The notes under the pieces were generated by a model, which had not been told where the DNA came from, ran no database searches, and worked only from the letters and a program-made list of their open reading frames with translations. A DNA stretch of 64,000 nucleotides, from positions 1 through 64,000 of the forward strand of contig CACYSQ010000005.1 of assembly GCA_902777125.1 (NCBI GenBank), written 5' to 3'. The position numbers were made by a program, and so were the translations under genes. Origin of the DNA: Ruminococcus flavefaciens. Lineage in GTDB: Bacteria > Bacillota > Clostridia > Oscillospirales > Ruminococcaceae. Of the stretch, positions 1 through 9,569 are shown piece by piece (position 1 is the stretch's first letter; each line of letters begins with the position of its first letter).

Positions 1-1
1 C

Positions 2-379
2 AGAACAATGCGTCTCGGCGCAAAGGGTATCAAGGTCAAGGTTTCCGGTCGTCTTGCCGGTGCTGAGATCGCAAGAAGCGAGAGCTACCACGAGGGTACA
101 ATCCCGCTCCAGACTATCCGTGCTGATATCGACTACGGCTTCGCTGAGGCTGATACAACATACGGAAAGCTCGGCGTTAAGGTATGGATCTACAAGGGCG
201 AAGTTCTCAAGGGCGATGCTGCTAAGGCTGCTGCTCAGAGAGAAAAGCTCGAGAAGAAGAACGATACCAAGAACAACGACAGACGTCGCCGCGATGATAA
301 GCGTGACGGCGGTAACAGACGCGGCGGAAACGGAAGAAACTTCAACCGTGACGCTAAAAGAGAAGGAGGTAACCAGTAA
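2..379 (+). CDS. rpsC: 30S ribosomal protein S3, C-terminal part (5' end outside window)
   Basis: This is the C-terminal part of ribosomal protein S3, which lines the mRNA entry channel of the 30S subunit. The reading frame is open from the window edge, so the start is missing. The stretch [20 protein letters not shown] followed by [12 protein letters not shown] and [14 protein letters not shown] is the conserved C-terminal KH-linked domain. The last 40 or so residues form a very basic, Arg/Asn/Gly/Asp-rich tail that goes beyond the usual S3 end and is probably disordered. The TAA stop overlaps the rplP ATG by one base, indicating translational coupling in the S10 operon. Confidence 0.97.
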   Translation, partial: RTMRLGAKGIKVKVSGRLAGAEIARSESYHEGTIPLQTIRADIDYGFAEADTTYGKLGVKVWIYKGEVLKGDAAKAAAQREKLEKKNDTKNNDRRRRDDKRDGGNRRGGNGRNFNRDAKREGGNQ

Positions 380-804
380 TGCTGCTTCCAAAAAGAGTAA
401 AGTACCGCAGAGTCCACAGAGGACGTCTCAAGGGTAAGGCATACAGAGGAAACGTTGTAACATACGGTGATTACGGTCTTCAGGCTCTCGAGCCCGCTTG
501 GATCACTTCCAACCAGATCGAATCTGCCCGTATCGCTATGACTCGTTATATCAAGAGAGGCGGTCAGGTTTGGATCAAGATCTTCCCCGACAAGCCTATC
601 ACAGAAAAGCCCGCTGAAACACGAATGGGTTCCGGTAAGGGTTCACCTGAATACTGGGTTGCAGTAGTTAAGCCCGGCAGAGTTCTCTTCGAGATCAAGG
701 GTGTTCCGGAGGAGACCGCAAGAGAAGCTATGCGTCTCGCTATGCACAAGCTTCCTATCAAGTGTAAGTTCGTGACCAAGGCTGAGCAGGAGGTGGAGCA
801 GTAA
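379..804 (+). CDS. rplP: 50S ribosomal protein L16
   Basis: L16 is a 50S protein near the A-site tRNA elbow and peptidyl transferase centre. The 141-residue length is normal. The N-terminus [20 protein letters not shown] and the motif [19 protein letters not shown] are family hallmarks. The ATG overlaps the rpsC stop codon (TAATG), and AGGAGG sits a few bases upstream inside rpsC. The stop in turn overlaps the rpmC start. Confidence 0.99.
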   Translation: MLLPKRVKYRRVHRGRLKGKAYRGNVVTYGDYGLQALEPAWITSNQIESARIAMTRYIKRGGQVWIKIFPDKPITEKPAETRMGSGKGSPEYWVAVVKPGRVLFEIKGVPEETAREAMRLAMHKLPIKCKFVTKAEQEVEQ

Positions 805-1004
805 TGAAGGCATCAGAGATAAGAGAGTTATCAGTTGATGAGCTCAATGAGAAGCTCACCAGCCTGAAGGAAGAGCTTTTTGCGCTCCGCTTTCAGCACG
901 CTATACATCAGCTTGATAATACAGCCAGACTCAAGGCTGTAAAGAAGGATATTGCCCGCATAAAGACTACTCTGCGCGAGGCAGAGCTCAGTGCCGAGCA
1001 GTAA
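804..1004 (+). CDS. rpmC: 50S ribosomal protein L29
   Basis: L29 is a small helical-hairpin protein at the 50S exit tunnel, near the signal recognition particle and trigger factor docking site. It has 66 residues with the typical pattern [18 protein letters not shown], then [11 protein letters not shown] and an Arg/Lys-rich second helix with ARIKTTLRE. It follows rplP with a one-base stop/start overlap. Confidence 0.99.
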   Translation: MKASEIRELSVDELNEKLTSLKEELFALRFQHAIHQLDNTARLKAVKKDIARIKTTLREAELSAEQ

Positions 1005-1023
1005 GAAAGGGAGGATTTAGCTA

Positions 1024-1284
1024 ATGTCTGCTGAGAGAAACCTTAGAAAAACAAGAGTCGGCAAGGTAGTCAGCGATAAGATGGATAAGACCGTCGTTGT
1101 TGCTATCGCTGATAACGTTAAACACCCGCTTTATAAGAAGATCATCAAGCGTACCGTAAAGCTCAAGGCTCACGATGAGAACAATGAGTGCAGGATCGGC
1201 GACCGCGTTGAGGTCATGGAAACACGTCCGCTTTCCAAGGATAAGAGATGGCGTGTAACAACAATCATTGAGAAGGCTAAGTAA
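1024..1284 (+). CDS. rpsQ: 30S ribosomal protein S17
   Basis: S17 is a primary 16S rRNA binding protein with an OB fold. It has 86 residues, with the family signatures [19 protein letters not shown] and [26 protein letters not shown] Shine-Dalgarno site precedes the ATG. It keeps the standard rpmC-rpsQ-rplN order. Confidence 0.99.
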   Translation: MSAERNLRKTRVGKVVSDKMDKTVVVAIADNVKHPLYKKIIKRTVKLKAHDENNECRIGDRVEVMETRPLSKDKRWRVTTIIEKAK

Positions 1285-1324
1285 TTTTTGATAGAAGCTT
1301 TAAGCTTGAAAGGAGGAACTCGCT

Positions 1325-1693
1325 GTGATACAGATGCAGACTTATCTTAAAGTCGCTGATAACACAGGCGCTAAGGAGCTTATGTGTATCAGAGTTCTGG
1401 GAGGTACACGCCGCAGATATGCAAACATCGGTGACGTTGTAGTTGCTTCAGTAAAGAAAGCAACACCCGGAGGCGTTGTAAAGAAGGGCGATGTTGTAAA
1501 GGCAGTTATCGTTCGTTCGGCAAAGGGTCTCAGAAGAGAGGACGGAACTTATATCCGCTTCGATGAGAACGCTGCCGTTATCGTAAAGGAAGATAAGAAC
1601 CCCAAGGGTACCCGTATCTTCGGACCGGTCGCTAAGGAGCTCCGTGAAAAGGAGTTTACCAAGATCCTCAGCCTCGCACCGGAAGTTCTTTGA
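1325..1693 (+). CDS. rplN: 50S ribosomal protein L14
   Basis: L14 sits at the 30S-50S interface and contacts S6, L19 and elongation factors. It has 122 residues and starts with GTG after AAAGGAGGAAC. The typical L14 opening [19 protein letters not shown] supports this start over the ATG three codons later. [20 protein letters not shown] and [14 protein letters not shown] are diagnostic. Confidence 0.99.
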   Translation: MIQMQTYLKVADNTGAKELMCIRVLGGTRRRYANIGDVVVASVKKATPGGVVKKGDVVKAVIVRSAKGLRREDGTYIRFDENAAVIVKEDKNPKGTRIFGPVAKELREKEFTKILSLAPEVL

Positions 1694-1711
1694 TGGAGGT
1701 GTCATTCGATT

Positions 1712-2053
1712 ATGAGTAAAGTACACGTTAAGACCGGTGACACTGTTATCCTTCTTACAGGTAAGTATGAGGATAAGTTCACCAGCAAGGACGACAGAAA
1801 GACCGGTAAGGTCGTTCAGGTAAGCCCCAAGGAAGGCAAAGTCATCGTTGAGGGCATCAATATGATCACAAAGCACGTTAAGCCCACAAGAATGGGCGAA
1901 AAGGGCGGCATCGTAAAGACCGAGGCTCCCGTTTACGCTGCAAAGGTTCAGCTCGTTTGCCCTAAGTGCGGCAAGCCCACAAGAGTTGGTCATGTGATCG
2001 AGGACGGCAAGAAGCTCCGCGTTTGCAAGAAATGCGGCAAGTCTTTTGAATAA
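1712..2053 (+). CDS. rplX: 50S ribosomal protein L24 with C-terminal zinc-ribbon-like cysteines
   Basis: L24 is an assembly-initiator protein with a KOW RNA-binding motif. It has 113 residues. The N-terminal MSKVHVKTGDTVILLTGKYE and the GKVVQVSPKEGKVIVEGINM segment give the SH3-like KOW core. The C-terminal third carries two CxxC pairs (CPKC and, 20 or so residues later, CKKC). This suggests a zinc ribbon, which is seen in some but not all Firmicute L24 proteins. Confidence 0.98.
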   Translation: MSKVHVKTGDTVILLTGKYEDKFTSKDDRKTGKVVQVSPKEGKVIVEGINMITKHVKPTRMGEKGGIVKTEAPVYAAKVQLVCPKCGKPTRVGHVIEDGKKLRVCKKCGKSFE

Positions 2054-2070
2054 TGTAAAGGAGAACGACA

Positions 2071-2610
2071 ATGGCAAGATTAAAGGATTTTTATGTTAGC
2101 GACGTTGCTCCCGCACTGATGAAGAAATTCGGTTACAAGAGCGTTATGCAGATCCCGAAGCTCGATAAGGTAGTTATCAACGTCGGCGCAGGCGAAGCTA
2201 AGGACAACGCCAAGGTCATCGACGCTATCATGACAGACCTCGCTGCTATCACAGGTCAGAAGCCTGTAATATGCCGCGCTAAGAAGTCTGTTGCTAACTT
2301 CAAGCTCCGTGAGGGTATGCCCATCGGAGTTAAGGTAACACTCAGAGCCGAGAAGATGTATGAATTCGTTGATAAGCTCTTCAATGTTGCGTTCCCCCGC
2401 GTTCGTGACTTCAGAGGCATCAACGGAAATTCCTTCGACGGCAAGGGCAACTACTCAACTGGTATCAAGGAACAGCTCATCTTCCCTGAGATCGAATACG
2501 ATAAGATCGACAAGGTGAGAGGTATGGATATCAACTTCATCACAACAGCAAATACTGATGAAGAGGCTAAAGAGCTCCTGACACTTCTGGGCGCTCCGTT
2601 CATCAAGTAA
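2071..2610 (+). CDS. rplE: 50S ribosomal protein L5
   Basis: L5 binds 5S rRNA and forms part of the central protuberance and bridge B1b with S13. The length of 179 residues is standard. Recognisable segments are [38 protein letters not shown] and [29 protein letters not shown] precedes the ATG. Confidence 0.99.
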   Translation: MARLKDFYVSDVAPALMKKFGYKSVMQIPKLDKVVINVGAGEAKDNAKVIDAIMTDLAAITGQKPVICRAKKSVANFKLREGMPIGVKVTLRAEKMYEFVDKLFNVAFPRVRDFRGINGNSFDGKGNYSTGIKEQLIFPEIEYDKIDKVRGMDINFITTANTDEEAKELLTLLGAPFIK

Positions 2611-2626
2611 TCAGGGAGGAATAACT

Positions 2627-2812
2627 ATGGCTAAGAAGGCAATGATCAATAAGCAGCAGAGAACTCCCAAGTATTCCACAAGAGCTTACAACAGATGTAA
2701 GATCTGCGGCAGACCGCACGCATATCTCAGAAAGTTCGGCATCTGCCGTATCTGCTTCAGAGAGCTTGCTCATGACGGTCAGATCCCCGGAGTTAAGAAG
2801 GCAAGCTGGTAA
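2627..2812 (+). CDS. rpsZ: 30S ribosomal protein S14, zinc-binding type Z
   Basis: This is the short 61-residue form of S14, which helps shape the 30S head near the decoding site. It has the zinc-binding pattern CKIC, 12 residues, then CRIC, and the conserved SRICFRELA-like end. The C+ form within the spc operon is usual for Gram-positive bacteria. The shorter zinc-free paralogue sometimes found elsewhere in genomes is not in this window. Confidence 0.98.
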   Translation: MAKKAMINKQQRTPKYSTRAYNRCKICGRPHAYLRKFGICRICFRELAHDGQIPGVKKASW

Positions 2813-2836
2813 AATACTAAAAGGAGGTCACTCGGT

Positions 2837-3235
2837 ATGCAAATCACTGATACAATAGCTGATCTTTTAACAAGAATTCGTAATGCGAATACTGCTAAGC
2901 ACGCCACAGTTGACGTTCCCGCTTCAAGAGTAAAGAAGGACATCACTCAGATCCTCGTAGATGAGGGCTATGTGAAGGGCTTCCAGCTCATCGAGGACGG
3001 CAAGCAGGGCGTTATCAGGATCACGCTCAAATACGGCGATAACAAATCGCCTGTTATAACAGGGCTCAGAAGAGTTTCAAAGCCCGGTCTGCGTATCTAT
3101 TCAAGCTGCGCGGATATGCCCAAGGTCCGCAAGGGTCTCGGCATCGCTATCGTTTCAACTTCAAAGGGAATCGTTACTGACAAGAAGGCAAGAGAGCTCA
3201 ATGTCGGCGGCGAGGTCCTCGCATACATCTGGTAA
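2837..3235 (+). CDS. rpsH: 30S ribosomal protein S8
   Basis: S8 binds the central domain of 16S rRNA and, in many bacteria, represses spc operon translation. It has 132 residues, opening [18 protein letters not shown] and closing with the S8 signature [28 protein letters not shown] lies upstream of the ATG. Confidence 0.99.
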   Translation: MQITDTIADLLTRIRNANTAKHATVDVPASRVKKDITQILVDEGYVKGFQLIEDGKQGVIRITLKYGDNKSPVITGLRRVSKPGLRIYSSCADMPKVRKGLGIAIVSTSKGIVTDKKARELNVGGEVLAYIW

Positions 3236-3248
3236 GGAGGAGCTGCAT

Positions 3249-3794
3249 ATGTCAAGAATAGGAAGAATGCCTGTTACAGTTCCCGCAGGTGTAGAGGTAA
3301 AGAACGAGAATAATCTCTTAACAGTTAAGGGACCCAAGGGCGAGCTTACAAGACAGTTCAGCACAGAACTCGGCATCGAGGTAGAGGCTGGCGTCATCAA
3401 TGTAACAAGACCCAGCGATGACAAGCGTCACCGCTCACTTCACGGTCTCACAAGAACACTCATCGCTAATATGGTGGAGGGCGTTACAAACGGCTACTCC
3501 AAGACTCTCGAGATCGAGGGCGTTGGTTACAGAGCAGCAAAGACAGGCAATAAGGTAACACTTAACCTCGGCTTCTCTCACCCCGTTATCCTCGAGGAGA
3601 CAGATACCATTAAGCTCGACGTTCCTCAGCCTAACAGGATCGTGGTAAACGGTATCGACAAGCAGGCAGTAGGTCAGTTTGCTGCTGAGATACGCGAAAA
3701 GCGTCCCCCCGAGCCTTATAAGGGCAAGGGTATCAGATATGCCGGCGAGCACATCATCCGCAAGGAAGGTAAGGCCGGTAAGGGCAAGAAGTAA
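3249..3794 (+). CDS. rplF: 50S ribosomal protein L6
   Basis: L6 supports the sarcin-ricin loop region and the factor-binding site. The ATG at 3249 is chosen because it gives the canonical MSRIGRMPVTVPAGVEV start and is preceded by AAGGAGG at 3234-3240. The in-frame upstream extension overlaps the end of rpsH and is not L6-like. The protein has 181 residues in two homologous alpha/beta domains. GVGYRAAKTGNKVTLNLGFS and PPEPYKGKGIRYAGE are diagnostic. Confidence 0.98.
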   Translation: MSRIGRMPVTVPAGVEVKNENNLLTVKGPKGELTRQFSTELGIEVEAGVINVTRPSDDKRHRSLHGLTRTLIANMVEGVTNGYSKTLEIEGVGYRAAKTGNKVTLNLGFSHPVILEETDTIKLDVPQPNRIVVNGIDKQAVGQFAAEIREKRPPEPYKGKGIRYAGEHIIRKEGKAGKGKK

Positions 3795-3813
3795 TTAGGA
3801 GGAGCAAATTGCT

Positions 3814-4173
3814 ATGATTAAGAAATTTGACAGCAATAAGGCAAGATTAAAGAGACACCGCAGAGTACGCGCTAAGATCTCCGGAACTCCCGAGTGTCCC
3901 CGTCTGAATGTGTTCCGTTCTACAAAGCATATCTACGCTCAGATCATTGACGATGTAAACGGAGTTACTCTTGCTTCTGCTTCAAGCATGGACAAGGGCT
4001 TCGAGGGCAACGGCGGCAACGCTGAGGGCGCTCGCAAGGTCGGCGAGATGATCGCTAAGAATGCCTCCGCAAAGGGCATCAGCGAGGTAGTCTTCGACAG
4101 AGGCGGCTATCTCTACCACGGCAGAGTCAAGGAGCTCGCTGAGGGTGCCCGCGAAAACGGATTAAAGTTCTAA
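3814..4173 (+). CDS. rplR: 50S ribosomal protein L18
   Basis: L18 binds 5S rRNA together with L5. It has 119 residues, with a basic N-terminus ([20 protein letters not shown]) and the conserved [18 protein letters not shown] and [20 protein letters not shown] segments. The RBS is AGGAGG at 3798-3803. Confidence 0.99.
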   Translation: MIKKFDSNKARLKRHRRVRAKISGTPECPRLNVFRSTKHIYAQIIDDVNGVTLASASSMDKGFEGNGGNAEGARKVGEMIAKNASAKGISEVVFDRGGYLYHGRVKELAEGARENGLKF

Positions 4174-4188
4174 GAGGGAGGTAAAATA

Positions 4189-4689
4189 ATGGCTAATATT
4201 GAAACACAGGCTCCTGAGCTCGTTGAGAAGGTCGTTGCTATCAACCGTGTATCCAAGACTGTAAAGGGCGGTCGTATCATGAAGTTTGCCGCTCTCGTAG
4301 TTGTCGGCGACGGAAACGGTACTGTCGGCTTCGGTCTCGGTAAGTCCGGAGAAGTTCCGGATGCTATCCGCAAGGGCATCGAGGACGCTAAGAAGAACCT
4401 CAGAAAGATCGCTCTCAAGGGAACTACTATCCCCCACGAGATCGTAGGCGAATTCGGCGCAGGCAGAGTTCTTATGAAGCCCGCTGCTCCCGGTACCGGC
4501 GTTATCGCAGGCGGTCCTGTCCGTGCGGTCATCGAGGTTGCAGGCATCAAGGATATCAGAACAAAGTCACTTCGTTCCAATAACCCCTGCAATGTCGTAA
4601 GAGCTACTATCAACGGTCTTACTAACTGCGTTTCCGCTAAGGAAGTAGCAGCTAAGAGAGGCAAGTCCGTTAAGGAAATCTTAGGTTAA
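4189..4689 (+). CDS. rpsE: 30S ribosomal protein S5
   Basis: S5 is a 30S protein at the mRNA entry site, involved in decoding fidelity; spectinomycin resistance changes map to its loop. It has 166 residues. An N-terminal double-stranded RNA-binding-like domain ([20 protein letters not shown]) precedes the C-terminal domain ([19 protein letters not shown] and [15 protein letters not shown]). It lies directly between rplR and rpmD. Confidence 0.99.
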   Translation: MANIETQAPELVEKVVAINRVSKTVKGGRIMKFAALVVVGDGNGTVGFGLGKSGEVPDAIRKGIEDAKKNLRKIALKGTTIPHEIVGEFGAGRVLMKPAAPGTGVIAGGPVRAVIEVAGIKDIRTKSLRSNNPCNVVRATINGLTNCVSAKEVAAKRGKSVKEILG

Positions 4690-4702
4690 GGAGGCAGTAA
4701 CA

Positions 4703-4879
4703 ATGGCAAAGAACATCAAGCTCGTTAAGAGCCTCATCGGTCGCAAGAAGGACCAGATCGCTACTGCTCAGTCACTCGGTCTCAGAAAGATCGGCGACTC
4801 TACAACTCAGCCCGACAACGCTCAGACACAGGGCAAGATCAATAAAATTTCACACCTCGTCGAGGTTACAGAAGCGTAA
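4703..4879 (+). CDS. rpmD: 50S ribosomal protein L30
   Basis: A 58-residue ORF starts at the ATG at 4703 behind AAGGAGG at 4688-4694 and ends in TAA at 4877-4879. Its sequence begins [20 protein letters not shown] and continues [11 protein letters not shown], the L30 pattern. Position between rpsE and rplO and the length match L30, which is present in most but not all bacteria. Confidence 0.97.
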   Translation: MAKNIKLVKSLIGRKKDQIATAQSLGLRKIGDSTTQPDNAQTQGKINKISHLVEVTEA

Positions 4880-4899
4880 GCAAGGAGGTGCACCACAAT

Positions 4900-5340
4900 A
4901 TGAAAATCCATGAATTAACACCCGCTCCCGATTCAAACAAGGCTGTTAAGCGCATCGGCAGAGGTCACGGCTCAGGCAACGGCAAGACCGCAGGCAAGGG
5001 CCACAAGGGACAGAATGCCCGCAGCGGCGGCGGCGTAAGGATCGGCTTTGAAGGCGGTCAGATGCCCCTCGCAAGAAGAATCCCTAAGAGAGGCTTCAAC
5101 AATATCTTCGCTGCAAAGTATGCTATCGTTAACGTTTCCGATCTTAACAGATTCAAGGACGATACAGTAGTAGATACAGAGCTCCTCGTAGCTTCCGGTC
5201 TCGTTAAGAAGGTTTACGACGGAGTAAAGATCCTCGGAAATGGAGAGCTTACCGCTAAGCTGACAGTTAAAGCTGCAAAATTCTCACAGAGCGCTGTTGA
5301 GAAGATAGAAAAGGCAGGCGGAAAGACTGAGGTGATGTAA
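4900..5340 (+). CDS. rplO: 50S ribosomal protein L15
   Basis: L15 is a late-assembly 50S protein with a long Gly/Arg-rich N-terminal extension. Start at ATG 4900 gives [20 protein letters not shown], the usual L15 opening. A GTG four codons upstream lies within the Shine-Dalgarno region and is rejected. The protein has 146 residues. [20 protein letters not shown] and [18 protein letters not shown] are diagnostic. Confidence 0.98.
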   Translation: MKIHELTPAPDSNKAVKRIGRGHGSGNGKTAGKGHKGQNARSGGGVRIGFEGGQMPLARRIPKRGFNNIFAAKYAIVNVSDLNRFKDDTVVDTELLVASGLVKKVYDGVKILGNGELTAKLTVKAAKFSQSAVEKIEKAGGKTEVM

Positions 5341-5342
5341 TT

Positions 5343-6662
5343 GTGTTTCAGACCCTGAAAAAGGCTTGGGGCGTTCCTGAGATAAGGAAAAAGATCCTGT
5401 ACACATTACTCATGATAATCATATTCAGACTCGGAAGCGCTATCACCGTTCCCTACCTCGAGACCGATAAGGTCAGAGAATGGATGGACGGTAACGCTAC
5501 CGGAGGAAACTTCCTCGAATATCTGGATATCCTCACCGGTGGAGCCCTCTCACAGGCTACCATCTTCTCCCTTTCAATCACACCATTCATCAATGCGTCC
5601 ATCATAATGCAGCTCCTGACGTTTGCATTGCCTCCCCTTGAGCGGCTCCGCGATGAGGGCGAGGAGGGAAGAAAGAAGATCAATAAGATAACCGCGTTCG
5701 TCGCGCTTGCTCTTGCGTTCTTCATGGCTTATGCCTACTATCTCACACTCAGACGTTCAGCCGGCGCTGTAAAGTATACCGAGGGAACCGAAGGCTGGTT
5801 CGCCGGAGCTGTTATAGTTCTCAGCTTCGTTGCCGGTGCTTCATTCGTTGTATGGATGGGCAACCGCGTAAGCGATAACGGTATCGGCAACGGCGTTTCT
5901 ATCATACTCTTTGCCGGTATCGCAGCAAGATTCCCCTCAGACGCCGGACTTCTCATAAGACTTTCCAAGGAGAGCATTGAAAACGGCGAAAACGGTAAGT
6001 ACCTCTGGATATCCATTGCTTACTTACTCTTTATCCTCTTCGAGATCGGCTTCATCGTCTTCATGAACGAGGCGGAAAGACGTATCCCGATACAGTACGC
6101 AAAGCGTGTTGTAGGAAGAAAGCAGTACGGCGGACAGAAGACACATATCCCGATAAAGATATGTATGAGCGGCGTTATGCCTATCATCTTCGCTATGTCC
6201 TTCATGGCTCTTCCTCAGACCATTCAGCTCTTCAAGCCTGATAACGGCACAGGATTCTATCATTCATTCTGTATGTTCTTCAAGAGAACGAGCTGGTCAT
6301 ATGCAATACTCTACTTCCTGCTCATAATCGCTTTCAACTATTTCTACGTTTCTATCCAGTATAACCCTGTTGAGATCGCTAACAACCTCAGACAGTCCAA
6401 CGGCGGTATCCCCGGCATAAGACCCGGTAAGCCCACCTCGGATTACATTCAGAGGGTTCTCAACAAGATATCCCTCGTCGGAGCATTCTTCCTCGGCATC
6501 ATCGCTATCATTCCGATATTCATCGCTATGGCTGACGATAAGCTGCAATCGCTCTCGATGGGAGGCACGACGATACTCATCGCGGTAAGCGTCGCACTGG
6601 AAACTACAAGAACACTTGAATCACATCTTATGATGCGTCATCATAAGGGCTTCTTACAGTAA
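5343..6662 (+). CDS. secY: Preprotein translocase subunit SecY
   Basis: SecY is the channel subunit of the Sec translocon in the cytoplasmic membrane. The 439-residue protein starts with GTG two bases after the rplO stop. It has about ten hydrophobic membrane segments. Recognisable motifs are SLSITPFINASIIMQLL, GNRVSDNGIGNGVSIILFAG and, near the end, SNGGIPGIRPGKPTSDYI. The Firmicute order secY-adk-map follows. It lacks an obvious independent promoter and is presumably read from the spc transcript. Confidence 0.98.
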   Translation: MFQTLKKAWGVPEIRKKILYTLLMIIIFRLGSAITVPYLETDKVREWMDGNATGGNFLEYLDILTGGALSQATIFSLSITPFINASIIMQLLTFALPPLERLRDEGEEGRKKINKITAFVALALAFFMAYAYYLTLRRSAGAVKYTEGTEGWFAGAVIVLSFVAGASFVVWMGNRVSDNGIGNGVSIILFAGIAARFPSDAGLLIRLSKESIENGENGKYLWISIAYLLFILFEIGFIVFMNEAERRIPIQYAKRVVGRKQYGGQKTHIPIKICMSGVMPIIFAMSFMALPQTIQLFKPDNGTGFYHSFCMFFKRTSWSYAILYFLLIIAFNYFYVSIQYNPVEIANNLRQSNGGIPGIRPGKPTSDYIQRVLNKISLVGAFFLGIIAIIPIFIAMADDKLQSLSMGGTTILIAVSVALETTRTLESHLMMRHHKGFLQ

Positions 6663-6677
6663 AGGAGGAACGGAATA

Positions 6678-7316
6678 ATGAATCTTATCTTTTTAGGCGC
6701 ACCCGGCGCAGGTAAGGGCACTCAGGCTGAGGTCGTTTCCGAGGCTCTGAATATCCCCCAGATCTCCACAGGCAATATTCTCCGCGAGGCTGCCAAGAAC
6801 GGTACTGAGTACGGTCTCAAGGCTAAGGCGGCTATGGACGCCGGCGCTCTCGTTTCAGATGATATCGTTATCGGTATCCTGAAGGAGAGGATCGCTGAGG
6901 ACGACTGCAAAAACGGTTTCATCCTCGATGGATTCCCCAGAACCGTTCCGCAGGCAGAGGCTCTTGATGAAATGAACATAAGGATAGACAAGGTCATCGA
7001 GATTGACGTTGCCGATGAAACGATCAAGCAGAGAGTTTCAGGCAGAAGAGTTTGCCAGGGCTGCGGAGCCTCCTACCACGTTGAGTATAAGCCCACAAAG
7101 GTAGAGGGCATCTGCGATAAGTGCGGCGACAAGACTATCATCCGCAAGGACGATCAGCCCGAGGTCGTACTCGACAGACTCGCAACATATCACGAGAAGA
7201 CAGCTCCCCTCAAGGACTATTACGAGAAACAGGGCAAGCTTGTTACCGTAAAGGGTCAGGAGGAGGTCGCTGAGACCTCAAAGCTCACGCTTGTTGCCGT
7301 AGGAGCAGATAAGTAA
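6678..7316 (+). CDS. adk: Adenylate kinase with zinc lid
   Basis: This enzyme converts ATP and AMP to two ADP. The 212 residues begin MNLIFLGAPGAGKGTQAE with the P-loop GAPGAGKGT at 7-15. The LID domain carries CQGC and CDKC, the zinc-binding form typical of Gram-positive bacteria. GFPRTVPQAEAL is the AMP-binding/NMP-core motif. An AAAGGAGG site precedes the ATG, and the stop overlaps the map start. Confidence 0.98.
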   Translation: MNLIFLGAPGAGKGTQAEVVSEALNIPQISTGNILREAAKNGTEYGLKAKAAMDAGALVSDDIVIGILKERIAEDDCKNGFILDGFPRTVPQAEALDEMNIRIDKVIEIDVADETIKQRVSGRRVCQGCGASYHVEYKPTKVEGICDKCGDKTIIRKDDQPEVVLDRLATYHEKTAPLKDYYEKQGKLVTVKGQEEVAETSKLTLVAVGADK

Positions 7317-8068
7317 TGAGCATTACTATAAAATCAAAGTCCGAATTAGCCATAATGCGTGAAGCAGGTAGAATTACCTGCGGCGCAATATGGTATGCGG
7401 GCGAAAGATTGAAGGCAGGCATGACAACGCTCGACGTTGATAAGCTGGTCGGCGAATACTTCGCAAGACACGGCGCAAAGTCCTGCTTCAAGGGGCTTTA
7501 CGGCTTCCCGGCGAACGCTTGTATCTCAGTTAATGAGGAAGTTATCCACGGGATCCCGAAGGCGAGCCACAGACTAAAGGAAGGCGATATCGTCAGCATA
7601 GATACCGGTGCGGCTTACAAGGGCTTCAACGGTGACAGCTGCTGGACCTTCCCTGTGGGCAAGATTTCTGATGAAGCCAAGGCATTGCTTGAGGTAACTG
7701 AAAAGAGCCTTTTCGAGGGCATCGCTCAGGCTCAGGCGGGCGCAAGGATCGGAGATATATCTCATGCTGTTGAAGAGTACTGTGCTTCACGAGGCTACGG
7801 AATCGTAAGAAATTACTGCGGCCACGGTATTGGCAGAGAAGTTCACGAATCTCCCGAGGTGCCGAACTGGGGTAAAGCCGGACACGGTCCCAGACTGGTA
7901 TCGGGTATGACCATTTGCATCGAGCCGATGATAAACGTCAAAGGCGATGATGTCAAGGTAATGAAGGACAATTGGACCGTGGTTACCAAAAGTGGTTCAC
8001 TTTCTGCTCATTTTGAGCATATGATCGCAATAACTCCTGACGGTCCCGTCATTCTGACGCAGCCCTGA
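7316..8068 (+). CDS. map: Type I methionine aminopeptidase
   Basis: This enzyme removes the initiator methionine from nascent proteins. The 250-residue length fits MetAP type I. Metal-site motifs are visible: IDTGAAYKGFNGDSCWTF, NYCGHGIGREVHESPEVPNW and TICIEPM. The ATG overlaps the adk stop (TAATG), so the two are translationally coupled. Confidence 0.98.
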   Translation: MSITIKSKSELAIMREAGRITCGAIWYAGERLKAGMTTLDVDKLVGEYFARHGAKSCFKGLYGFPANACISVNEEVIHGIPKASHRLKEGDIVSIDTGAAYKGFNGDSCWTFPVGKISDEAKALLEVTEKSLFEGIAQAQAGARIGDISHAVEEYCASRGYGIVRNYCGHGIGREVHESPEVPNWGKAGHGPRLVSGMTICIEPMINVKGDDVKVMKDNWTVVTKSGSLSAHFEHMIAITPDGPVILTQP

Positions 8069-8082
8069 CAGGGGGTATAATT

Positions 8083-8328
8083 GTGAAGCTTGAGATAGGG
8101 TCAGTCGTCAGGGCGAATGCCGGGAGAGACTGCGGAGGCTTCTTCGCGGTAACTCAGATATCCGGCGGGTGCTGCTTCATAGCAGACGGGAAAAGCAGAA
8201 AGCTCTCCTCCCCGAAGCGAAAGAACTTAAAGCATATCAGCCCGACAGACAGCATCATAGAGAATATTAACGATATTACCGATAAGAAGCTCAGAACGCT
8301 GCTCAGAGAGTTCAGCGCCAAGGAGTAA
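8083..8328 (+). CDS. KOW-domain RNA-binding protein (L14e-like)
   Basis: An 81-residue protein starts with GTG behind GGGGGT. Its opening [20 protein letters not shown] with [16 protein letters not shown] is a KOW/SH3-like module resembling the start of eukaryotic/archaeal L14e. Clostridia commonly carry such a gene between map and infA. Ribosome or rRNA binding is inferred from fold and location. The C-terminal half is predicted helical and poorly conserved. Confidence 0.85.
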   Translation: MKLEIGSVVRANAGRDCGGFFAVTQISGGCCFIADGKSRKLSSPKRKNLKHISPTDSIIENINDITDKKLRTLLREFSAKE

Positions 8329-8341
8329 AGGAGGTATTCAG

Positions 8342-8560
8342 GTGTCCAAGGAAGATGTTATCGAGGTAGAGGGCGTCGTAACAGACGCGCTGCCTAACGC
8401 AATGTTCAAGGTACAGCTTGAAAACGGTCACGAGGTTCTTTCCCACGTTTCCGGAAAGCTCAGAATGAATTATATCAGAATAGTGCCGGGCGACAAGGTA
8501 AAGCTTGAAATGTCACCCTACGATCTCTCAAAGGGTCGTATCACATGGCGCGTTAAATAA
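8342..8560 (+). CDS. infA: Translation initiation factor IF-1
   Basis: IF-1 binds the 30S A site during initiation. It has 72 residues with an OB fold. It starts with GTG behind [28 protein letters not shown] and [20 protein letters not shown] are textbook IF-1 segments, and the protein ends GRITWRVK. Confidence 0.99.
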   Translation: MSKEDVIEVEGVVTDALPNAMFKVQLENGHEVLSHVSGKLRMNYIRIVPGDKVKLEMSPYDLSKGRITWRVK

Positions 8561-8611
8561 CCACAAGGCAGGGGAAAGCCCCCGCCCTATCCGCTAAAGG
8601 AGGTATTTTAA

Positions 8612-8725
8612 ATGAAAGTAAGACCTTCAGTAAAACCCATTTGCGAAAAGTGCAAGATAATCAAGAGAAAAGGCAGGATCATGGTGATCTGCGAAAACCC
8701 TAAGCACAAGCAGCGTCAGGGTTAA
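8612..8725 (+). CDS. rpmJ: 50S ribosomal protein L36
   Basis: A 37-codon ORF starts at ATG 8612 after AAAGGAGG and ends in TAA at 8723-8725. The product starts [20 protein letters not shown] and ends in an ICENPKH segment. This gives the zinc set CxxC, C, H of C+ type L36. Location between infA and rpsM is standard. Confidence 0.98.
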   Translation: MKVRPSVKPICEKCKIIKRKGRIMVICENPKHKQRQG

Positions 8726-8760
8726 TCCACCCAAAGCATTAATGGAGGTGCAATTATAAT

Positions 8761-9129
8761 ATGGCAAGAATAGCCGGTGTTGACCTTCCCAAGAATAAGC
8801 GGATCGAGATCGGTCTCACTTATATCTACGGAATCGGTCGTCAGACTGCAACAAATATCCTCGCTGCAACAGGCGTTGACCCCGACGTCAGAGTCAAGGA
8901 TCTCGCTGAGGAGGACGTTGCTAAGCTTCGTGACTATATCGATGCAAACTATACCGTTGAGGGCGATCTCCGCCGTGAGGTAGCACTCAATATCAAGAGA
9001 CTTGTTGAAATTGGCTGCTACAGAGGCGTTCGTCACAGAAAGGGTCTCCCCGTAAGAGGTCAGAGAACCAAGACAAACGCAAGAACCCGCAAGGGCCCTG
9101 TAAAGACCATCGCAAACAAGAAGAAGTAA
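8761..9129 (+). CDS. rpsM: 30S ribosomal protein S13
   Basis: S13 sits in the 30S head and contacts L5 and P-site tRNA. It has 122 residues. [29 protein letters not shown] and the basic tail [15 protein letters not shown] are characteristic. It opens the alpha-operon-like segment rpsM-rpsK-rpsD-rpoA-rplQ. Confidence 0.99.
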   Translation: MARIAGVDLPKNKRIEIGLTYIYGIGRQTATNILAATGVDPDVRVKDLAEEDVAKLRDYIDANYTVEGDLRREVALNIKRLVEIGCYRGVRHRKGLPVRGQRTKTNARTRKGPVKTIANKKK

Positions 9130-9143
9130 GGAGGTCATGAGCT

Positions 9144-9548
9144 TTGGCACAGCAGAAGGGTAAAAAGGTTACTACAGTCAGAAGACGTAGAGAACGCAAG
9201 AATATCGAAAGCGGCGCAGTTCATATCCAGTCCACTTTCAATAACACGATCGTAACGATCACAGATACAGCCGGTAACGCTATCTCATGGGCAAGCGCTG
9301 GTGAGCTCGGCTTCAGAGGTTCAAAGAAGTCAACACCTTTCGCAGCTCAGACTGCCGCTGAGACAGCAGCAAAGGCTGCTATGGAGCACGGCCTCAAGAA
9401 CGTAGAAGTTTACGTTAAGGGACCCGGCGCAGGCAGAGAAGCTGCTATAAGAGCTCTTCAGACAGTTGGTCTTGAAGTTAAGATGATCAAGGACGTAACT
9501 CCCATTCCTCATAATGGCTGCCGTCCGCCCAAGAGACGTCGCGTCTGA
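9144..9548 (+). CDS. rpsK: 30S ribosomal protein S11
   Basis: S11 is in the 30S platform near the E site. It has 134 residues. It starts with TTG at 9144 behind AAGGAGG; the nearby ATG at 9137 is out of frame. [20 protein letters not shown] and [16 protein letters not shown] confirm the identity. Confidence 0.98.
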   Translation: MAQQKGKKVTTVRRRRERKNIESGAVHIQSTFNNTIVTITDTAGNAISWASAGELGFRGSKKSTPFAAQTAAETAAKAAMEHGLKNVEVYVKGPGAGREAAIRALQTVGLEVKMIKDVTPIPHNGCRPPKRRRV

Positions 9549-9569
9549 TCGAACCGGAGGTGTTTTATT

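Noticed and set aside
8083-8328. KOW protein as a ribosomal protein L14 paralogue or L24 duplicate
   Set aside because: Only the first 45 residues form a KOW-like module. It lacks L14 and L24 signatures and matches the small L14e-like proteins common at this site in Clostridia.
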